From Stromatinia cepivora (Eukaryota; Ascomycota; Leotiomycetes; Helotiales; Sclerotiniaceae): a DNA stretch of 64,000 nt. The stretch is taken from contig RCTD01000011.1 in the NCBI GenBank assembly GCA_014898415.1, forward strand, positions 1,364,001 through 1,428,000. The letters are read 5' to 3'. The notes under the pieces are model-generated. The model was not told the DNA's origin, made no database searches, and was given only the letters and a program-made list of their open reading frames with translations. The position numbers and the translations under genes were made by a program. Of the stretch, positions 57,953 to 64,000 are shown piece by piece (within the stretch, counting starts at the first letter, position 1; every line of letters begins with the position of its first letter).

Positions 57953-60663
57953 ATGCAGGCAGCAAGGCTTAAGGCTGAATCGCAGGGCCGGAAAGCTAAG
58001 GTAGGCATTGATGGGGTGATGAGGTGTTGGGTTGGCGCAAGGGTGGTTTTCTGGAAATGGATGTGAGGGGCTAATACATTCAAGTCACAGCTTGCCAATT
58101 CATATCATGAGTTATTGGAGTACGTACCTACTTGTGCAAACCAAATTGAACAAATACTGACAATGGTGCTTGTGCAGAGAGTTCTCGTCGAAAGACCTTC
58201 GTTCAGTAGGCAATTATACTTTGGGGAGGCTGATTGGGAAAGGGTCATTCGGGAAGGTCTATTTGGCTTCGCACAAACTGTTACATAGCTCTAAAGTATG
58301 TGCCAAGGATGGGATTTGAATTCGCGGAATATCAGCTAATTGCCGGTTTGATCTAGGTTGTACTCAAGTCTGCCAAAAAGGATGATTCGAATCTGGCTCG
58401 AGAAATACATCATCACCGACAATTCCTACATCCTCACATCGCTCGCTTATACGAAGTAATCGTCACCGAAAACTTGGTATGGCTTGTGCTAGAGTACTGT
58501 CCTGGTAAGTGGCATGCATAGGCAGAAGGAGGTTAGGCTAATGATGGTGTAGGCGACGAATTATATAATTATCTACTTAAGAATGGGCCATTACCGGTCG
58601 AAAAGGTCCAAAAGATCTTCACTCAATTAGTTGGTGCCGTTGCATACGTTCACAATTCGTCCTGCGTTCACCGAGATTTAAAACTGGAGAATATCCTTCT
58701 GGACAAACACGAAAATGTTAAACTTGTGGATTTTGGGTTCACTCGTGAATATGAGGGCAAGGCGAGTTATCTGCAAACTTTTTGTGGCACAATATGTTAC
58801 AGTGCTCCAGAAATGTTGAAGGGAGAAAAGTATGCCGGAGAAAAGGTTGATGTTTGGAGTCTAGGCGTCATTCTATATGCTTTACTATGCGGCGAATTAC
58901 CATTCGACGACGACGACGATAAGGTAACAAGGACCAGGATTTTGACCGCAGAACCAAAATGGCCGGATCACCTCACAGCCGACGCGCGAAATTTGTTGGG
59001 CATTCTATTGTCAAAGAGGCCTTTGATACGACCAGCCTTGTCTGATATTCTCACTCATCCTTTTCTTGCTGAGCATGCGCCACAACAGCAAGCCATTTTG
59101 AAACTACAAAGAGCGGCACCGTTCACCACGACATTAGAAAAAGAAACCTTGGAACGGATGCGAAGTGCTGGTGTAGATATCGACCAGGTTATTGAAAATG
59201 TACTAGCTCAGCGATGCGATGCTCTAGCAGGTTGGTGGGCTCTTTTGCTCGAAAAGGAAGAAAGGAAGCAGATTCGAAAGGAACGAAAACGCAAGGAACG
59301 AGAGGCGGAGATCCGATCCTCAAGAAGACTAAGTGCTGCGAGTAGCCGCTTGGAAAAAATGACGCCTATTTTAACAGGAGTCGATGAAGAAGGGCAGCCA
59401 CTAAGGATTAGCGATCCACCTAGGAGTAGAGGAAGGAAGGAAAGACGAAGTGCCCATTATCCGGATCTGATCCTGACCGATTTACCTGGATTACCCGAAC
59501 ACTCGCAGTTCTCCTCACCTGATGTTCATACGCCTCCTCCCCCACTTGAAAAAGACTCCACTCGCTCTGCAAGCTCATCTCGACATCGGCGCCCAATTCC
59601 CCCTCCAAAAGAAGGCACTCTGCGGGGTGCCCGATCACGTGGAAGCACATTACAGCTGGTTACTTCTAATCATGATTTTCTACACCCAAGTACTAATGGC
59701 ATTGTCAAACCACCGCAGCAACGTCGCAAGCACCAGCATGCTTTCATCAATCAATTGGCACATTGGAAGCACTGGCTTCTGGATTCTGCCAGGCGTGCTA
59801 GGTCACCTGGAAAGAAGACAAAAGCTAGTCGCTCAACACCAGATCTCCGCGAGAAGGCTGCTGACGACTCAACCAGTCCGAAAGACCCTAGTCCGCGACC
59901 AGTCACTTCAAAGTCACCTACGATGACACGTGCCCCGCTACCACCACTAAGTGGGCAGCCTCCTATTTCACGAATACATGCAACGCCAGGCACCAAACGG
60001 CATTCGTTATCTCCCTCTCCCGTGACTCCTCGCTCAACTTTCCAACGTCGGCCAAGTAGTGGTTTGCGAGGAAGAAAATCCACATCATCTTCCGTCTCGT
60101 CTGTACGTAGCATAATGCATCAACACACACATTCAAAGGCTTCATCAACTTCGTCCAATGGATCTGGCTCAAAAATATCGCTACCTACTCGTAGCCCTCA
60201 TCACTCCGTCAAAGTCCTCCCCGCCACCCCAACCCTTGGCTCATTCCCTTCCAACATTCGCGTCGTTCGACAAACTCCGCTATCGAGCTTTAACGAAGGT
60301 GTCTCATGGGGTGGTAGCAATAGTGCATTCGGTGCCCCGCTTGTCTTCGCAAAACGAAAAAAGAATCTATTCAAAGGGCCCGCACTTAATACTAGCTCAC
60401 CCGTCACATCAAGCAGCGGACACGGCCACGGACACACAAGAACAGGCTCACATAGCCGAAGCGCTAGTATAGCAGGCAGAAGAAGCGGCGAAATCATCGA
60501 GGAAGAAGATGAAGAGGAAATCGAAGAAGTTGATGTCTTTACTCCCGTAGTCGGCCCGGGTGAAACAGAAGAAATGGTCTTTACCCCAGGTGATATGTTA
60601 AGACTCGATGATACAATTGAGGAGTCAGATAGAGAGAAGACGCCTACTAATGGAGCTGTATAG
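57953..60663 (+). CDS. Serine/threonine protein kinase, CAMK/SNF1-like, with long basic/Ser-rich tail
   Basis: Exons 57953-58000, 58091-58119, 58178-58295, 58357-58504 and 58553-60663 give 817 aa. The catalytic domain is complete. It has the glycine loop GKGSFGKVYLA (46-56), Lys69 (VVLKSAKK), HRDLKLEN (154-161), DFGF (174-177) and APE (199-201, CYSAPEML). Then come DVWSLGVILYALLCGELPFDD and RPALSDILTHPFL. After it lies a charged Lys/Arg/Glu helix (EERKQIRKERKRKERE) and about 400 residues of disordered Ser/Pro/Arg-rich sequence with an acidic stretch (EIIEEEDEEEIEE) near the end, typical of cell-cycle or polarity kinases. Which yeast kinase is the orthologue I cannot tell. The first exon (16 codons) is the least certain part; the frame continues open upstream of ATG 57953. 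Confidence 0.88.
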
Positions 60664-61970
60664 AAGAAGATTGGAGCGAGAATGTTTTTGGTTAAGGGGT
60701 TTACGGGTGTATTGTCTTTTGGGGATGGATGGGTTGGAGCGTGATTTGATGCGATTTGATACGCATGTACAGATAGTGTACATATTCTCTTGTACAATTT
60801 GTTTTTTTAATTTCCCTCGCACATCGTACATCATACATCATAGATGGCGAGCAACAATGGATGGATGGACGGACGGAATGCATTGGTCGATTTATTACAT
60901 AGAAGCGTTGCTTTAATTGTTTCCAGCACTTTTTTGGTTCTCTTCTTCGTATACTCACATACTCTATTATCGTTATTTATTTTAAACTTCTTGTGTTTAC
61001 TTCACAATGTCTCTACACGCTATAGCATTTGTTTCTTTTGTCTTTTTTTTGTTCTTCGCTTCGTGTTCGTTTTTATTTTTTCAAGTAGCAAGCTTTTGAT
61101 ACCAATATTTATGTATAGTGAGTGGAATGAGAGGAGGGGATAGGAGAGGGGAGGATAGGAGAGGAAAGGAGTTGAAGGAGTCTGGAGGGGGAAGAAAGGA
61201 GAAGAGGGGGGAGAGAACAGAAAAGAGCAAAATTGCAGGGAGATAGAAGGGAGAGGCGAGATAAGATATTATATGATGGGGAAGGAAAGAAAGAAAGATA
61301 TGGAGGGAATGTACGGGTGCGGAAGAACGAGGAGCGAGGGATGAGGGGTGAAGGGTGAAGCATGGAGAGCCAGGGAAAGAAATTAAAGAGATTTTTCTTT
61401 CTTTTCTCGTATATATAGGTCTATGTATATATATATACATTATACAAAAGTAATAGATAGAACTAATACATATTAAATACTAAATCCTATATATCAAATA
61501 CTAGATACTAAATAACAAGTATATATCTGAAATTTCCTCATTACGAAGTAAACATCATAAGATTATTTATTATTGATTATATATACATATACATATAAAC
61601 TCTTTTTAAAAAGCTACAAATAAATAACTTGACTCTATACGGAGTATATCAGTTTAGATTAATTTTGTATCACGTTATATTATTTATTATCTAACCCCAA
61701 CCCCAATAACACCACAACCACAACAAGAGCCCGCATATATATACACCTTTACATTATAAAGAAAGAAATTCCTTTTATAGATATCTAAGACTAGATAGCT
61801 TAGCTTAATATAATATAATATAATTTCGGTTTAGAAACTTCGTTTATATAATAGATACTCTGTATATGACTCAGCTTAGTATATTATATTATATTATATT
61901 ATATAGTTTTGTTTTCGATTTATGCGTCGTCAATTACTCTTTAAGAATGAATTTTAGAATGATGAATACT

Positions 61971-62030
<60 letters not shown>

Positions 62031-62317
62031 AAGACAAAAGTTTTCTCACATCAGAATTTGACCATCAACTTCTTTAGCATAATTTCCTGATATGTAACCT
62101 ATGTATGTAGTGACAGAGACAGAGACAGCTCACGTCAGCAATTAGATTAGATGCATGAGACTTAATTTTCACATCCAGTAACGCCACACCACCTGTAGTT
62201 CACCCTCTCTGTTCCCATCATGGTATTGAACCCCAAACTCCCTTTCCCGCCCAGCCAGCCCAGCCACGCTAATATGAAAACCTAGAAGTATGTACCAAAA
62301 CGCCACATCATTCTGTT
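60664..62317. other. Intergenic with polypurine tract and microsatellites
   Basis: The 3' flanks of two converging genes. From about 61125 to 61380 the plus strand is almost all purine (gagaggaggggataggagagg type). After that come taata pentamers in opposite orientations (61807-61824, 61879-61904) and a hexamer microsatellite. No gene; the frame at 61866-62090 is only repeat translation. Confidence 0.6.
61971..62031. repeat. Hexanucleotide microsatellite (tacata)n
   Basis: About ten perfect copies of tacata in a row. Confidence 0.95.
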
Positions 62318-64000
62318 CTACATTGGATACTGCCTCTGCAAGCGATTGTTCCTACTAGAGACGGGTACGACACGTGGTGGGGAACCTCGAGATGTTCTTA
62401 CTCTGTCGAGGCCATGCGGTTGCATGATGCGATGATGACTGTTTCTGGCGCCATTGTTGCTTATCGGCAGGGCTTGATAGTGGTTTTGGGCTCGGCGACG
62501 ACTCCTAGAGGCCGGCTCCACTCGGATATTTCTATCGAGGTCATCTCCCCAAGGACTCATATCTTCAGGGTTTTGAGCATTCCTAACAGTGTTTTGATGT
62601 TCCGCAAACAACATGCTTATTCTTGGGTCGTACTGTTGAACGACGGGATTTCGTCTTGATTGTCGACGTGGAACAATGCCTATGGAGGTGTCTGATAGAT
62701 CATCATCAACCTCGGCCATTTCGTTAGCAACAACAAGATTTTCGCCATAGTTACTTTCCACACTAACATCTCGACTGGAACGTGATACACCAGGAGACAC
62801 ACTCATTTCAGTGTCACCATCCCGATCCATACTGGTTGGATGGTCCCCGTCAGTGTCATAGTCGTAACGATTCTCGTTCTCGCTGCCGTAATCGTTCGAT
62901 GCATCATCTCTGTCTCTGGAGTAATCAATTGGTGTGGCACCTCCATCCATGCTTGAAGCATAATCATCGGGGAATTGTTCAAATTCGGCGTTTCCATAAC
63001 GTGGTGTCTCCGAGAGCCCTTCCCGAGACCGATCATCATCGTCTTCCGCATCTGAATTTGGGTTACCAATTGTCTCTGAATCGCTCTCGTCCGAAGCTCT
63101 TTCGTCTTCAGTTGTAGTATAGCCACGATAATCATCATGAGCAAGACCGTTGGTATCATCATCTTCTCCTTCATCCAACGGACTCCAGCCACCTGATGCT
63201 CTCAATCTCATGCGCGTCTCATGAGCATCATCATCATCGCCGAAATCCGAACCATTTGTACTGCTACCATTTTCATCCTCCGAAATTAAGATAGATCTGG
63301 AGGGGGTCTCGGAGGAGCGGGTCCAGCCAGGTCGCGGTCGTCGACGATTCGTAATCGCACCACCTTCATCCTCAGATTCATCATCTTCATCATCATCATC
63401 TTCTTCTCCTTCTTCATCTGATATTATAGTAACCACTCTCTGATTTACCCGACGTGGTGGGGCAATGGGTTCGCTGTCATCATCCTCTGGTGCAATAAAA
63501 TCTTCGAGTGAACCGGCATCTTCATCTTCACTATTGTCCCGATTGCTGGTATCGGAATTAGTAGGATCTTCCGAGTCGTCCGTCGTATCATCCATAGCGA
63601 AACGATGATGAGCGTGGTAATGATTGAGAATGTGTTGGTGAACTGGACCAGCAAAAGCATAGTGGCGGGGATTATGGCGGAGGTGGGCAACATCGGCAAT
63701 ATTGTCGGCTTCCATTTGCAATTCGGCTTCAATCTCCTGTTCTGCATCTTCATCATAGCCAACGTCAATATCCGAAAGATCACCGTCATCGTCCATATCA
63801 CTAAAGCCATAAATGTCGTCAAACTCAGCACCACAGATATCGCACGTTGGACCGCCCTCATGTTCATGCCCACAGGAAGGGCATCGCATGACCCCATCAG
63901 CTTCGTCGCGCCATAATTCCCCATGGCGTAGTGGAAATGAACCTCCGAATAATCCTTCGGGGCTATTCTTATCTTTTTCTACCATCTCGGTTACTTCGGC
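62318..64000 (-). CDS. Acidic zinc-ribbon protein (5' end outside window), RING-protein-like tail
   Basis: The frame is open from the right window edge to a stop at 62318, about 560 codons. The ATG at 63985 is probably internal, since the frame continues in phase up to base 64000. Near the visible start lies SPEGLFGGSFPLRHGELWRD and then a four-cysteine pattern, CPSCGHEHEGGPTCDICG, that would bind one zinc. The remainder is very acidic and Ser-rich (runs of D/E between 63370 and 63430 and elsewhere), followed by an Arg-rich tail. I recall similar tails on fungal RING-finger ubiquitin-ligase-like proteins whose RING is N-terminal, which here would be beyond the edge. That link is from memory and weak. 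A nuclear location is plausible. Confidence 0.7.
   Translation of the reverse strand, partial: AEVTEMVEKDKNSPEGLFGGSFPLRHGELWRDEADGVMRCPSCGHEHEGGPTCDICGAEFDDIYGFSDMDDDGDLSDIDVGYDEDAEQEIEAELQMEADNIADVAHLRHNPRHYAFAGPVHQHILNHYHAHHRFAMDDTTDDSEDPTNSDTSNRDNSEDEDAGSLEDFIAPEDDDSEPIAPPRRVNQRVVTIISDEEGEEDDDDEDDESEDEGGAITNRRRPRPGWTRSSETPSRSILISEDENGSSTNGSDFGDDDDAHETRMRLRASGGWSPLDEGEDDDTNGLAHDDYRGYTTTEDERASDESDSETIGNPNSDAEDDDDRSREGLSETPRYGNAEFEQFPDDYASSMDGGATPIDYSRDRDDASNDYGSENENRYDYDTDGDHPTSMDRDGDTEMSVSPGVSRSSRDVSVESNYGENLVVANEMAEVDDDLSDTSIGIVPRRQSRRNPVVQQYDPRISMLFAEHQNTVRNAQNPEDMSPWGDDLDRNIRVEPASRSRRRAQNHYQALPISNNGARNSHHRIMQPHGLDRVRTSRGSPPRVVPVSSRNNRLQRQYPM

Noticed and set aside
61866..62090. 74-codon frame with repeated Tyr-Ile
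   Set aside because: It is only the translation of the tacata microsatellite.

Overview
The window looks like a nuclear segment of a filamentous ascomycete. The evidence is short spliceosomal introns (mostly 49-80 nt) with GT(A/G)NGT donors, CT(A/G)A(C/T) branch points close to the acceptor and AG ends; single-gene transcription units on both strands; CT-rich upstream tracts; and an intron-containing nuclear tRNA-Glu. The gene set (RRT8-like protein, PAPS reductase, Mdm31, Pno1, DUF3425 remnant, AA12 remnant, DUF7025-type AAA ATPase) fits Pezizomycotina. A Helotiales/Sclerotiniaceae-like genome is my best guess, from protein recall only. All exon structures were built by hand from splice motifs, frame continuity and family knowledge. 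They have not been checked against transcripts.

Layout. 0-11 kb: the 3' end of a Thr/Pro/Glu-rich protein, a 1180-aa secreted mucin-like protein, an RRT8/LDS-type membrane protein and PAPS reductase. 11-22.5 kb: a gene-poor accessory block with remnants of an AA12 PQQ dehydrogenase, a DUF3425 (bZIP-type) regulator and an arylsulfatase, plus an intact zinc-type alcohol dehydrogenase and a short-chain dehydrogenase that appears broken by one nonsense codon. 22.5-31.5 kb: a tandem pair of divergent homeodomain-like paralogues. 33.6-37.3 kb: two different folylpolyglutamate synthase genes, tail to tail. 38.3-39.9 kb: a small RIP-mutated LTR element with a 5-bp target duplication. 40.3 kb: tRNA-Glu(CTC). 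41.8-46.9 kb: a nine-exon AAA ATPase and a small unrecognised gene. 47-51.6 kb: a Dal5-family transporter and a TauD-family dioxygenase. 53-56.5 kb: Mdm31 and Pno1, divergent from one 349-bp region. 58-60.7 kb: a protein kinase. The right edge cuts an acidic zinc-ribbon protein.

Links between genes. PAPS reductase (sulfate assimilation), the Dal5-like transporter plus TauD dioxygenase (possible sulfonate use) and the dead arylsulfatase all touch sulfur metabolism, but they are scattered and only the transporter/dioxygenase pair are neighbours. The 13-22.5 kb block reads as a decayed catabolic cluster. The most unusual items are the homeodomain-like pair that has lost Asn51 and shares extra modules, the duplicated FPGS, the AAA protein with an altered Walker B, and the transition-only divergence of the two LTRs.
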